Source of the DNA: Salinicoccus sp. RF5
GTDB taxonomy: Bacteria > Bacillota > Bacilli > Staphylococcales > Salinicoccaceae
Assembly: GCF_020786625.1 (NCBI RefSeq)
Contig: NZ_JAJGRC010000001.1
Coordinates: 1,266,946 to 1,330,945, forward strand
Direction: 5' to 3'
Length of the DNA: 64,000 nt
Both the position numbers and the translations under genes were made by a program. The notes under the pieces were generated by a model, which worked only from the letters and a program-made list of their open reading frames with translations, had not been told where the DNA came from and ran no database searches. Position 1 is the stretch's first letter. Every line of letters starts with the position of its first letter. Shown here one piece after another: positions 44,865-53,341 of this stretch.

Positions 44865-47000
44865 CTAGCCTTTCACAACTGCAATCTCTTCGTCTTCCAA
44901 CTGTACTCTTACATCATCTACAGTCTCTTCCTCCAGGATGAGATCGGTCAGCTGATCTTCTATCTTATCCTGGATGACCCTGCGGAGCGGCCTTGCACCG
45001 AACCGTTTGTCATAACCGAGCCGTGCAAGTTCACGCTTGGCTTCATCAGTGATTGTGATGCTGATGTCGTTCTCCTCGACAGTCTCCTGAAGTTCTGCAA
45101 GCATCAGGTCGACGATTTCAATCAGGTTATCTTCAGTCAATGCATTGAAGTTGATGATCGAATCGAAGCGGTTCAGGAATTCAGGCTTGAAGTAGTCGCT
45201 CAAGTTGTCCAGCGTCGATACGGATTCATGCTTGTCCGGGTTGAAGCCGACGCTTGCTGTATTCACACCAGTTCCCGCGTTGCTCGTCATGATGATGACG
45301 GTATCCTTAAAACTGACCGTACGGCCATGGGAATCTGTCAGATGACCATCTTCCATGATCTGCAGGAACATGTTCTGTACATCCGGATGGGCTTTTTCTA
45401 TCTCATCCAGCAGAATGATGCTGTAAGGGTTCCGGCGGACCTTCTCCGTCAGTTGTCCCGCTTCTTCGTGTCCGACATATCCCGGTGGCGAACCGATGAT
45501 CTTGGACACGGTGTGCTTCTCCATGTACTCACTCATGTCGAGCCTGATCATTGATTCACGGGAGCCGAAAAGCTCTTCAGCCAGTGCCTTTGTCAATTCC
45601 GTCTTACCGACCCCCGTCGGTCCGACAAATAGGAATGACCCGATTGGACGATGCTTGGACTTCAGCCCGGCACGGCTGCGGCGCACAGCTTTGGCCACCT
45701 TGCCGACCGCCTCCTCCTGGCCGATGACCTTCTTGGCAAGTTCACCTTCAAGATCGCGCATCTTCTTCTGTTCATCGGCCTGAAGCTTCGTTACAGGAAT
45801 ACCCGTCTTCTCTTCGACGATCAATTGGATGTCTGAAACTTCGACATCGAGCACCTGTTCCTTATCCTTGGCCTTCTCAAGCTGCTTTTCAAGCTGTATT
45901 TCCTGATACTTGAGGTTTGCAGCTCTTTCATACTCTTCACGCTCAGCTGCCTCCTCTTTTTCCCGGGCGATTTCATTCAGACGCTGCTGGATGGAGTTCG
46001 AATCGCTTTCCGCATTCGAGAGGTTGAGGCGTGAGCCGACTTCATCCATAAGGTCGATTGCCTTATCCGGCAGGAAACGATCCTGGATATAGCGGTCACT
46101 CAGTGTAACGAATGCGTGGATGGCATCGTCGGAGTAGCGTACTTCGTGGAATTTTTCGTAGCGGTCCTTAATCCCCTGAAGAATCTGCTCCGCTTCGTCC
46201 AGTGTCGGCTCTTTTACGAGAATCGGCTGCAGACGGCGTTCAAGGGCCGCATCCTTTTCAATCTGGCGATACTCCTTAAGTGTCGTCGCACCGATGATCT
46301 GGACTTCACCACGTGCCAGTGCCGGCTTCAAGATGTTGCCTGCATCCATCTGTGAACTTTCCGCTGTCCCTGCACCGACGATCTGGTGGATCTCATCGAT
46401 GAACAGGATGACATCCTTACGTTCCTGAAGCTCAGCAATCAGCTGCTTCATGCGCTCTTCAAATTGACCGCGAATGCCTGTGTTCGCTACGAGTGATGCC
46501 ACATCAAGCACATAGATCTCTTTATCGGTGAGTTTCGCAGGAACTGCCCCTTCGGTGATCTTGAGTGCCAGACCTTCAGCAATAGCGGTCTTACCGACAC
46601 CCGGCTCACCGATCAGTACCGGATTGTTCTTATTCCTTCTGTTCAGCGTTTCGATGACACGCTTGATTTCCGTGTCACGTCCGATGATCGGGTCTATGTT
46701 GCCTGCCCGCGCTTCATCGGAAACGTTCTTGCCAAGCTGATCCAGCAGCCCATCGCCTCCGGCAGCCTGTTTCTGTCTTGTTCTTGTTCCGGCCTGGCCG
46801 CTGCCATTTCCTTGGAACTGCTTATCATTGGAACCTGAATTTTCGAAAGGAGACCCCGAAAAGAAATCACCGCCGCCCATCATCTGGCCTCTGATTTCAC
46901 GGAAACATTCATTGCATAAGTGGACTTGTGCCTTTTGGTTATTGATGTTCATTGCCAAGTTGACATTCGCATCATTAATACCACAATTTTGACATTTCAT
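44865..47000 (-). CDS. clpE: ATP-dependent Clp protease ATP-binding subunit ClpE
   Basis: 711-aa HSP100 unfoldase. The N-terminal zinc finger (C3-x2-C6 ... C29-x2-C32) distinguishes ClpE from ClpC. D1 has '[18 protein letters not shown]' and '[13 protein letters not shown]'. A UVR-like middle coiled coil (~residues 340-395) follows, and D2 has '[22 protein letters not shown]' and '[15 protein letters not shown]'. It partners ClpP in degrading stress-damaged proteins. AAGGAGG is 9 nt before the ATG. Three CtsR boxes and a clean SigA promoter lie upstream. Confidence 0.96.
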   Translation of the reverse strand: MKCQNCGINDANVNLAMNINNQKAQVHLCNECFREIRGQMMGGGDFFSGSPFENSGSNDKQFQGNGSGQAGTRTRQKQAAGGDGLLDQLGKNVSDEARAGNIDPIIGRDTEIKRVIETLNRRNKNNPVLIGEPGVGKTAIAEGLALKITEGAVPAKLTDKEIYVLDVASLVANTGIRGQFEERMKQLIAELQERKDVILFIDEIHQIVGAGTAESSQMDAGNILKPALARGEVQIIGATTLKEYRQIEKDAALERRLQPILVKEPTLDEAEQILQGIKDRYEKFHEVRYSDDAIHAFVTLSDRYIQDRFLPDKAIDLMDEVGSRLNLSNAESDSNSIQQRLNEIAREKEEAAEREEYERAANLKYQEIQLEKQLEKAKDKEQVLDVEVSDIQLIVEEKTGIPVTKLQADEQKKMRDLEGELAKKVIGQEEAVGKVAKAVRRSRAGLKSKHRPIGSFLFVGPTGVGKTELTKALAEELFGSRESMIRLDMSEYMEKHTVSKIIGSPPGYVGHEEAGQLTEKVRRNPYSIILLDEIEKAHPDVQNMFLQIMEDGHLTDSHGRTVSFKDTVIIMTSNAGTGVNTASVGFNPDKHESVSTLDNLSDYFKPEFLNRFDSIINFNALTEDNLIEIVDLMLAELQETVEENDISITITDEAKRELARLGYDKRFGARPLRRVIQDKIEDQLTDLILEEETVDDVRVQLEDEEIAVVKG

Positions 47001-47045
47001 GAATAGATTCCTCCTTCATTTTAATATATATACGTCTCAGTGATT

Positions 47046-47062
47046 TTTGACTTTATTTGACT
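47046..47062 (-). promoter_or_regulatory. CtsR operator 1 of clpE
   Basis: Minus strand AGTCAAA-TAA-AGTCAAA, the heptad direct repeat of CtsR (RGTCAAA-N3-RGTCAAA). It lies ~9 bp after the -10 of the clpE promoter. Confidence 0.88.
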
Positions 47063-47070
47063 ATATAAGC

Positions 47071-47099
47071 ATTATAAAACCTGTGGGACATTGATTCAA
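47071..47099 (-). promoter_or_regulatory. SigmaA promoter of clpE
   Basis: Minus strand TTGAAT (47099-47094), 17-nt spacer, TATAAT (47076-47071). It is placed just upstream of CtsR operator 1. Confidence 0.85.
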
Positions 47100-47149
47100 C
47101 AATACTGCTCATTGGTATATTTAAAGTCGAAGTCATAAAATAATGAATT

Positions 47150-47166
47150 ACTGACCAACTTTGACC
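47150..47166 (-). promoter_or_regulatory. CtsR operator 2 upstream of clpE
   Basis: Minus strand GGTCAAA-GTT-GGTCAGT, one or two mismatches from the heptad repeat, 51 bp upstream of the -35. Confidence 0.7.
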
Positions 47167-47181
47167 TTAACTATATTATAC

Positions 47182-47198
47182 ATTGACCATGTTTGACT
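47182..47198 (-). promoter_or_regulatory. CtsR operator 3 upstream of clpE
   Basis: Minus strand AGTCAAA-CAT-GGTCAAT. It is close to operator 2 (16-bp gap), giving a distal pair of sites. Confidence 0.75.
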
Positions 47199-47222
47199 TT
47201 CAAGCATTTTATCCGCTATACC

Positions 47223-47247
47223 AAAAAAATAGGACTGCATACAGTCC
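47223..47247 (-). terminator. Terminator of the DUF1801 gene
   Basis: GGACTG-TATG-CAGTCC followed by TATTTTTTT on the minus strand. Confidence 0.8.
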
Positions 47248-47255
47248 CTTTCTGC

Positions 47256-47624
47256 TCATCGCCAGAATGTTTCCACCCCAGCCTTAGCTTCAATGTTAAA
47301 CTCGATGATTTTCTTCAGGAGCGCATAGTCCACTTCCCTATCCCATGGTATACGGAATATTTGACGCGTATGGACATAGCCGACTTCTTCGAGGGCACTT
47401 CCGAATTCCTCGATTGCTTTGTTCTCGGGCGCAACCGACATGTGCTTCTTGGCCACACTGAAGCCAATGATATATGTACCATGATCTGTGAACATCGGCT
47501 GGTTCCACTTCACAACCCTCTCCATATTTGGATATTCGTCATGCACCCAAGACAACACCTCTTCCATCCTCTCCCTATGATCACTGTCATCGATTCCACT
47601 GATGAATTCTTCAAATACTGACAT
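47256..47624 (-). CDS. DUF1801 / iron-chaperone-like protein (YdhG type)
   Basis: 122 aa; ATG 47624 follows GGGGGAA. 'MEEVLSWVHDEYPNMERVVKWNQPMFTDHGTYIIGFSVAKKHMSVAPENKAIEEF' is the complete YdhG-like domain, related to but distinct from the DUF1801 protein at 39.3 kb. Function unproven. It ends before the distal CtsR boxes of clpE and has its own terminator. Confidence 0.85.
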   Translation of the reverse strand: MSVFEEFISGIDDSDHRERMEEVLSWVHDEYPNMERVVKWNQPMFTDHGTYIIGFSVAKKHMSVAPENKAIEEFGSALEEVGYVHTRQIFRIPWDREVDYALLKKIIEFNIEAKAGVETFWR

Positions 47625-47723
47625 TCTCGTTCCCCCTGCTTTTAAAATTTTCTTCATTAAATTAGTTCATTTTCATTTATAAATATACCCCTTTAATGTT
47701 ATAGTACACTAAACGTATATTTA

Positions 47724-47737
47724 TGTAAGCGTTTCCA
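47724..47737 (+). promoter_or_regulatory. cre site upstream of the PLP-enzyme/doeA pair
   Basis: TGTAAGCGTTTCCA fits the CcpA consensus TGWAANCGNTNWCA at 13 of 14 positions, with the central CG intact. It is 24 bp before the start codon, suggesting catabolite repression of the pair. Confidence 0.65.
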
Positions 47738-47760
47738 TTATATTAAAGGGGTGTGTTGAA

Positions 47761-48960
47761 ATGAAGAGAAATGTAGATCATGCAACGGAAGCAGTTTGGG
47801 CAGGGGAGAAGGCGTACCGGGTACATGGCGCCAGCCAGGTGCCGGTCGTAAACAGCGTCGCCTACAACTACGACGACCTCGACCATTGGTATCAGGTGGC
47901 CATCGGTGAAGAAGATGGCCATATTTACGGAAGAAATACGAATCCGACCGTCGCTTCATTCGAAGACAAGATCAAGCAGATGGAAGGTGCTGAAGCGGCT
48001 ACAAGCTTTTCCACCGGGATGGCTGCGATCAGCAACACCCTACACACTTTCCTCCGTCCAGGGGACCGTGTCGTCAGCATCAAGGACACATACGGTGGAA
48101 CAAACAAGATATTCACGGAGTTTCTGCCGAAGCTCGATATTGAAATTGAACTGTGTGAGACAGGCAACCATGAAGCGATGGAAAATGAAATCAGAAAAGG
48201 ATGCCGATTGATCCATCTTGAAACACCGACCAACCCCACTGTAAAGATCACTGATATCGAAAGGATCGCAGAACTTGCCAGGGAACAGGATGCCCTACTT
48301 GTCGTGGACAATACATTCGCCACCTCTATTCTGCAGAACCCGCTGTCACTTGGGGCCGACCTTGTCATCCACAGTGCCACGAAGTTTCTGGGCGGACATG
48401 CAGATGCACTCGGCGGGGTGCTGTGCGGAAGAAAGGACCTTGTCGAGCAGGTCTTCCACTATCGTGAAATCAATGGTGCCACGATGGACCCCAATGCCGC
48501 CTATCTGATGATCAGAGGGATGAAGACGTTGGACCTCAGGGTCTGGAAGCAGACCGAAAACGCCGGCAGGCTTGCAGAGTACCTGTCCGGCCATCCTGCT
48601 GTGGCTGAAGTATTCTATCCGGGACTTGAGGACCATCCGAACCATGATATCGCAAAAAAACAGATGAAAGGATTCGGCAGCATGTTCAGTTTCTCCCTGC
48701 ATGGCGGGATGGATGCCGTCAAAGAAGTGCTGCCACGGCTTGAATTCGCAAACAGGGCAGCCAACCTGGGCGCCGTCGAAACAACAGTCGGACCGGCCAG
48801 GACGACCAGCCATGTGGAATCCACTCCGGAAGAACGGGCGGAACTCGGAATCGCTGAGGGCCTCATCCGTTATTCTGCAGGCATAGAATCATTCGACGAC
48901 TTGAAGCAGGACCTTGAAAATGCGCTGCAGGCACTCAACGTGTCCAACGCCCAATCCTGA
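47761..48960 (+). CDS. Cys/Met-metabolism PLP enzyme (cystathionine gamma-synthase family)
   Basis: 399-aa fold-type I PLP enzyme. The Schiff-base Lys is 208 ('HSATKFLGGHADALGG'). 'YGRNTNPT', 'STGMAAI', 'ETPTNPT' and 'VVDNTFATS' are conserved. Family members act as synthases, gamma-lyases or beta-lyases, and sequence alone does not decide which. AAAGGGGTG precedes the ATG. It is followed after 52 nt by the ectoine-hydrolase-like gene, so a role in degrading an amino-acid-like product (for example a diaminobutyrate derivative) is possible but speculative. Confidence 0.9.
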   Translation: MKRNVDHATEAVWAGEKAYRVHGASQVPVVNSVAYNYDDLDHWYQVAIGEEDGHIYGRNTNPTVASFEDKIKQMEGAEAATSFSTGMAAISNTLHTFLRPGDRVVSIKDTYGGTNKIFTEFLPKLDIEIELCETGNHEAMENEIRKGCRLIHLETPTNPTVKITDIERIAELAREQDALLVVDNTFATSILQNPLSLGADLVIHSATKFLGGHADALGGVLCGRKDLVEQVFHYREINGATMDPNAAYLMIRGMKTLDLRVWKQTENAGRLAEYLSGHPAVAEVFYPGLEDHPNHDIAKKQMKGFGSMFSFSLHGGMDAVKEVLPRLEFANRAANLGAVETTVGPARTTSHVESTPEERAELGIAEGLIRYSAGIESFDDLKQDLENALQALNVSNAQS

Positions 48961-49012
48961 CCCTCCACATCCTGCCTTTGAGCAATAATCCACAGACAAA
49001 GGGGAGAGGCCC

Positions 49013-50185
49013 ATGTTCTCCAAAGAGGAATATGATATCAGAATGAACAATACGAAACAGAAGATGCTGCAGTATGGGGTTGAGGGCCTGATCATATCCA
49101 ATCCCTCAAACATGTACTATCTGACGGGATACGATGCATGGAGCTTCTATGTAAATCAGGTCGTCCTCGTCTTCATCGATATGGATGAACCCATATGGAT
49201 CGGCAGGCAGATGGATGCCAGCGGAGCAATGATGACTACATGGATGAAGGAATCCAGCATCCGCTTCTATCCAGACAATTATGTGCAGTCGACCATCAGG
49301 CATCCCATGGATTACGTGGCTGACGTACTGGTCGAATGCAGCCAGGATGATAAGAAGATCGGTGTCGAAATGGACTCCTTCTACTACACGGCAATGTGCC
49401 ATGAACGTCTGCAGATCGGTCTGCCCAATGCCGAACTGAAGGATACCGGCAACCTCGTGAGCTGGGTCAGGGTCCTTAAAAGCGATACGGAAATCAGCTA
49501 CATGAAGAATGCTGCACAGATAGTGGAAAAGGCCATGCAGGCCGCATACGACACCGTCAATATCGGTGTCCGGGAAAATGAAGTGGCAGCGGCCATTACA
49601 CATGCCCAGATCTATGGCAGCGATGATTTCGGCGGCGACTATACTTCCATGGTCCCTATGTTACCTGCCGGAAAGATGACCGCCAGTCCCCACATTACAT
49701 GGTCGGACAGAAGATATATCGAGGGGGATATACTGACACTAGAAATTGCCGGATGCTATAAACGGTATCATACGCCACTAGCCCGCACCATGATCCTCGG
49801 TAAAGCCCCTGGGCACGTGCAGGAGGTGGCAGATGTAATAAATGAAGGCATCAATGAAACGCTCTATCACATGACTCCCGGCACCACAGCCGAAGAGGTG
49901 AATGAGGTGTGGACCCGCACCATCGGCAAGCACGGATATGTAAAGAACGCCCGTATCGGATACTCCATCGGACTCAGCTACCCACCCGACTGGGGGGAGC
50001 ATACCATCAGCTTCAGGGCGGGAGACCACACCATGCTTCAGCCGAACATGACCTTCCACCTCATGCCCGGCCTATGGTTCGACAACTTCGGTGTTTCCAT
50101 CACCGAATCGGTCCACATCACAGAAGATGGGGCAGAGACTTTCGCCTCCTTCGACCGGAAACTTTTCGAAAAGACGGCGGAATAA
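49013..50185 (+). CDS. doeA: M24-family hydrolase, ectoine hydrolase DoeA-like
   Basis: 390-aa pita-bread-fold protein. The N-terminal creatinase domain starts 'MFSKEEYDIRMNNTKQKM' and includes 'GLIISNPSNMYYLTGYDAWSFYVNQ'. The C-terminal M24 domain lacks most metal ligands: the usual D, D, H, E, E positions read E ('LTLEIAG'), P ('HTPLART'), S ('GYSIGLSYPPDWGEH'), M ('FHLMPG') and E ('GVSITES'). This is the pattern of the DoeA/EutD group, which opens ectoine to N-acetyl-diaminobutyrate. No DoeB deacetylase is adjacent. GGGGAGAG precedes the ATG. Confidence 0.82.
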   Translation: MFSKEEYDIRMNNTKQKMLQYGVEGLIISNPSNMYYLTGYDAWSFYVNQVVLVFIDMDEPIWIGRQMDASGAMMTTWMKESSIRFYPDNYVQSTIRHPMDYVADVLVECSQDDKKIGVEMDSFYYTAMCHERLQIGLPNAELKDTGNLVSWVRVLKSDTEISYMKNAAQIVEKAMQAAYDTVNIGVRENEVAAAITHAQIYGSDDFGGDYTSMVPMLPAGKMTASPHITWSDRRYIEGDILTLEIAGCYKRYHTPLARTMILGKAPGHVQEVADVINEGINETLYHMTPGTTAEEVNEVWTRTIGKHGYVKNARIGYSIGLSYPPDWGEHTISFRAGDHTMLQPNMTFHLMPGLWFDNFGVSITESVHITEDGAETFASFDRKLFEKTAE

Positions 50186-50186
50186 A

Positions 50187-50219
50187 AAAACAGCTTCCAG
50201 TTTGAACTGGAGGCTGTTT
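50187..50219. terminator. Bidirectional terminator
   Basis: AAACAGCTTCCAG-TTTGAA-CTGGAGGCTGTTT with one G-T pair, between the converging doeA and lipoprotein genes. Confidence 0.85.
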
Positions 50220-50233
50220 CTCATTTTGTCTGA

Positions 50234-51040
50234 TTATAGATGAACCGTCACATCTGCATCTTCACGAAGCTCTGAAGCAAGGTTCTGTGCAGCCATTGTT
50301 TCCTTCTCCATCTTCACCTGGTCTTCAAGCTGCGGCTTGATCTCTTCAAAGGAAGGGACTTCCCCTTCAGCCGCTTCTTCCTGCTGCGCTGTCATCTGAT
50401 CATACATTGCCTGAAGTTCTTCCTCTGTAGGGTCGACTTCACCAACCTCTTCCTCGATCATCTTTTGGATTTTACTTTCCGTTTCAATCTGGGACATCAC
50501 TTCTTCTTTTGCCATGCTCTGCTCTTCAAAGGCAGCAAAGAGCTCATCTTCAGATTCGAATCCATTCTGTTCGACCAGCTGTCCTACAATTTCATCGACT
50601 TCCTCTTCAGAGGCATTCATATCACGATTGTCCACTTCCTGGATGAAGAGCCTCTGACTGATCATGCCATCAAGAATGTCTTTTTTCATCTGATCCTGGT
50701 CGATTTCTTCACCGGTCATCTGCTGCTGCATCGCTGCCGACTGGAATTGATTGGTGTATGTCTGCTCGAATTCTTCCTTCGTGATTTCCTCACCGTTCAC
50801 TTCAGCGACGACATCCGGTATGCCCTCAAGATCCGGTTCCGGCATTTCAGGGTGTTCTGCTCCTTCCCCGGTTGCCTCTCCATTGCTTTCTGAGGCCGCC
50901 CCATCACCATTTTCTGCTGAAGCTTCCTCCTGTGTTTCCGCTTCTTCATTTGTATTTTCTGCAGATTCATCTCCGCCACCACATGCTGCCAGAACAGCTA
51001 TGGATGTGCCGAGGGATAGGCTGAATAATAATTTCTTCAT
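50234..51040 (-). CDS. SurA N-terminal-domain lipoprotein without PPIase domain
   Basis: 268 aa. Lipobox 'AVLAAC' near residue 20, then a ~50-residue Glu/Gly/Ser acidic linker. A SurA/PrsA-type helical chaperone domain (~75-268) follows: 'VVAEVNGEEITKEEFEQTYTNQFQ', 'DILDGMISQRLFIQEVDNRDMNASEEEVDEIVGQL' and the closing helix 'LEDQVKMEKETMAAQNLASELREDADV'. The parvulin isomerase domain of PrsA is missing, so it is probably a holdase-like folding factor for exported proteins. Confidence 0.88.
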   Translation of the reverse strand: MKKLLFSLSLGTSIAVLAACGGGDESAENTNEEAETQEEASAENGDGAASESNGEATGEGAEHPEMPEPDLEGIPDVVAEVNGEEITKEEFEQTYTNQFQSAAMQQQMTGEEIDQDQMKKDILDGMISQRLFIQEVDNRDMNASEEEVDEIVGQLVEQNGFESEDELFAAFEEQSMAKEEVMSQIETESKIQKMIEEEVGEVDPTEEELQAMYDQMTAQQEEAAEGEVPSFEEIKPQLEDQVKMEKETMAAQNLASELREDADVTVHL

Positions 51041-51293
51041 TAAATATCATTTCTCCTTCTAATACATATTGTCCGTTATTTTATCACATCCCTATCAAAT
51101 GTAAATTTATAAGGGGTAAAACCTATCAGATTCATCTTAAAATGTGACTATAAATTGACTGACTTCACAAGGTAATCGTTGCCATACTATTTAGTATAGG
51201 CCTCTCATTATTGGAATGGGCCCAAGAGGCCGTCATATCTTCAAACCCGCCATTCCACATTCACTTCAGTCCTTCCAATACTTGACCGCCCTT

Positions 51294-52970
51294 CTACTTA
51301 TCCAGAGTGAACCGCTCTTCCCATAGGTCATTATATATCTGATACCTTACACCCCGGTAGGCCCAGGCGCCTGTCCGAAATTCTGTCATTTCGGCTTCAA
51401 ACACCCTTTCCGACTGCGCGTCATGGGTCACTTCGACAAATGAACTTCTTTTCCCTTCATCGGCATAACCGAAGTCAATCAGTATGTTGCCACTGTTCTC
51501 CAGATATCTTGCACTGCTTATGATCCTTGTGAAATAATCTGCCCCGAGCTCCTGCCCGTAGGTCCATACGATTTCCGCATCCAATGTCTCTTCATTGATC
51601 CGATAGTGGGTTGCAGCACTGTATTTCCCAGCCGAGTCTTTATCCCCTCGAGTCACTACAGTATTATTATCAAACAGCAATACATCTATCGTTGCAGGAT
51701 TATCATCGAAATCGGGCAGTATTGTCGCATCATGCTGGGCCGCAGGATATTTGAAATCATCACCTTTCCCTTCTACAAGATAATCCATCATTTCTTCATT
51801 CCATCCTTCGGGATGAGCCAAGATCCAGATGGTCTCTTCCGTCTCATAGTCAACCTTCATCACGGTATCCTGATGTCTCCCCGAGATGATGATGCTGTCG
51901 TCATTTTCATCATATACAACAGAATTCTGGTGGAACCAGTCCCTCAGACCATAGTCATCCCTGACTTCGTATTCTTCATACACTTCTTTTGGAAACAGAT
52001 CCTTCAATTCGAGGACTTTCAGCACTTTCCCCGTCTTCCTGTCCACCTCGATCATCATGTCCTCCATGTATTCGCCGCCCCCATCGTTAACGGTCATCAG
52101 CAGGTTTCCATTCGGAAGTTCTGGAACGTCATGGTGAATCAAAGTCGATTCCAGGTCCTCGGTCTCCTGCTCAGCTGCTTCCTCACTGATATCGAAAGCA
52201 TTATGCAGCTTGCCGATGTAATCTATTTCATACAGACGGTTATACGTACTTCCACTGTTGTCATCTTTGCTCAAATAGAGCAGGTTCCCGTTATCCAATT
52301 CCTGCAGGATATGGCTGTTGAAGCCCGCTCCATACCACCGTACGTCTCCATTAGTATCAAATGCGAATGCGTGCCTTGTACTCGGCACATAGAAAGTCAA
52401 TTCATTTTCAGCGAGCTGCATCTTTTCAGGCTTGGCTTCTTTGATCTCAATTGCGGGTATGTCAGACGGCAGACGTCCTGTTACTATTGTCACTGTATTG
52501 GTCATGGTTTCCCCGGATTCCGTTCCCACCCTGATTTCCACCGTGTTCGTATAACTGGGATACAGACCCACGATGGGAAGCTCATGATGTGTACGGAATC
52601 CCTCGATTGTATTCGAAATATCCATTTCACTGTCCTTTCCCTGTACGGTGAAGGAGACTTGGGCGCGCGCTTCCGTATCAAAGACCACCAGCGCAGATAG
52701 TGGACTTCGACCATAAGGATCGAGGTTCACATATGGATCTTCCAGTGTACCCCCACTGCTTTCCGTCAAAATGTCCGCTTCCAGTCTCTCCTGTTCCCGG
52801 AGCAGCTCTTCCGCCCTTTCCGGCGGATAGTTGTAGTCCACCCCTTCTGCTGTATTCGGTCCCTCCCGTACTTCTTCTGTCTCCGGATTGCCATTCCACA
52901 AAGTTATGAGTCCCACCGAAGCTGCAAAGACAGTAATAATGACAACAATTGCGATATTTGTTTTCTTCAT
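51294..52970 (-). CDS. Membrane-anchored aryl-sulfate sulfotransferase (AssT-like)
   Basis: 558 aa; ATG 52970 has AAGGGG at 8 nt. The N-terminal helix (~4-22) is an uncleaved anchor or signal. An N-terminal beta domain (~75-170) precedes a beta-propeller with 'WFHQNSVVYDENDDSIIISGRHQDTVMKVDYET' and 'YPAAQHDATILPDFD', which contain the catalytic-type histidines of arylsulfotransferase (PF05935). It would transfer sulphate between phenolic compounds outside the cell. No DsbA/DsbL partner is adjacent. Natural substrate unknown. Confidence 0.85.
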   Translation of the reverse strand: MKKTNIAIVVIITVFAASVGLITLWNGNPETEEVREGPNTAEGVDYNYPPERAEELLREQERLEADILTESSGGTLEDPYVNLDPYGRSPLSALVVFDTEARAQVSFTVQGKDSEMDISNTIEGFRTHHELPIVGLYPSYTNTVEIRVGTESGETMTNTVTIVTGRLPSDIPAIEIKEAKPEKMQLAENELTFYVPSTRHAFAFDTNGDVRWYGAGFNSHILQELDNGNLLYLSKDDNSGSTYNRLYEIDYIGKLHNAFDISEEAAEQETEDLESTLIHHDVPELPNGNLLMTVNDGGGEYMEDMMIEVDRKTGKVLKVLELKDLFPKEVYEEYEVRDDYGLRDWFHQNSVVYDENDDSIIISGRHQDTVMKVDYETEETIWILAHPEGWNEEMMDYLVEGKGDDFKYPAAQHDATILPDFDDNPATIDVLLFDNNTVVTRGDKDSAGKYSAATHYRINEETLDAEIVWTYGQELGADYFTRIISSARYLENSGNILIDFGYADEGKRSSFVEVTHDAQSERVFEAEMTEFRTGAWAYRGVRYQIYNDLWEERFTLDK

Positions 52971-53341
52971 ATCCATAACCCCTTCGATCCAGACATAGAT
53001 ATCATATGTAACTGTCGTAATGGGCTTAACAATAGACGAATACCCCTAAACGTCCATTGCTATACACATCTATTCTATCCTTGAAGCAAGAGGTTCTTTG
53101 TTTGGTTGATATTTCAAAATTATTTTTAAGGACTAAAATGACCTCCAACGGCCTAGCCTGTTGGAGGTGTAGCTTTAAAATAAAGTTTGATTAAAAGTCA
53201 CTCATAAATTCGTGCGTTACCGTAAACATCAAAATTCATTTTAAAAAAGATTGATCACTTTCTAATGTGTTCTTCCACAAACCTGATAGCTTAATAATAT
53301 CCAATATGATCATTGTCCAGGCATTCTCAAAGGCAGAAGTT
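52971..53341. other. AT-rich intergenic stretch with a hairpin and a short ORF remnant
   Basis: No convincing gene. A perfect 9-bp hairpin at 53141-53168 (ACCTCCAAC/GTTGGAGGT), followed by ATTTT on the minus strand, may terminate the resistance gene transcript. On the minus strand an open frame just beyond the resistance gene could encode 25 residues starting MIILDIIKLSGLWKN; it has no ribosome site and may be a fragment. Confidence 0.45.

Noticed and set aside
51199..51231. GGCCTCT/AGAGGCC hairpin upstream of the SurA-N lipoprotein gene
   Set aside because: Seven base pairs with a 19-nt loop and no U-run; not convincing as terminator or operator.
51606..52700. 364-aa plus-strand ORF
   Set aside because: Antisense to the arylsulfotransferase; composition reflects the complement of a conserved gene.
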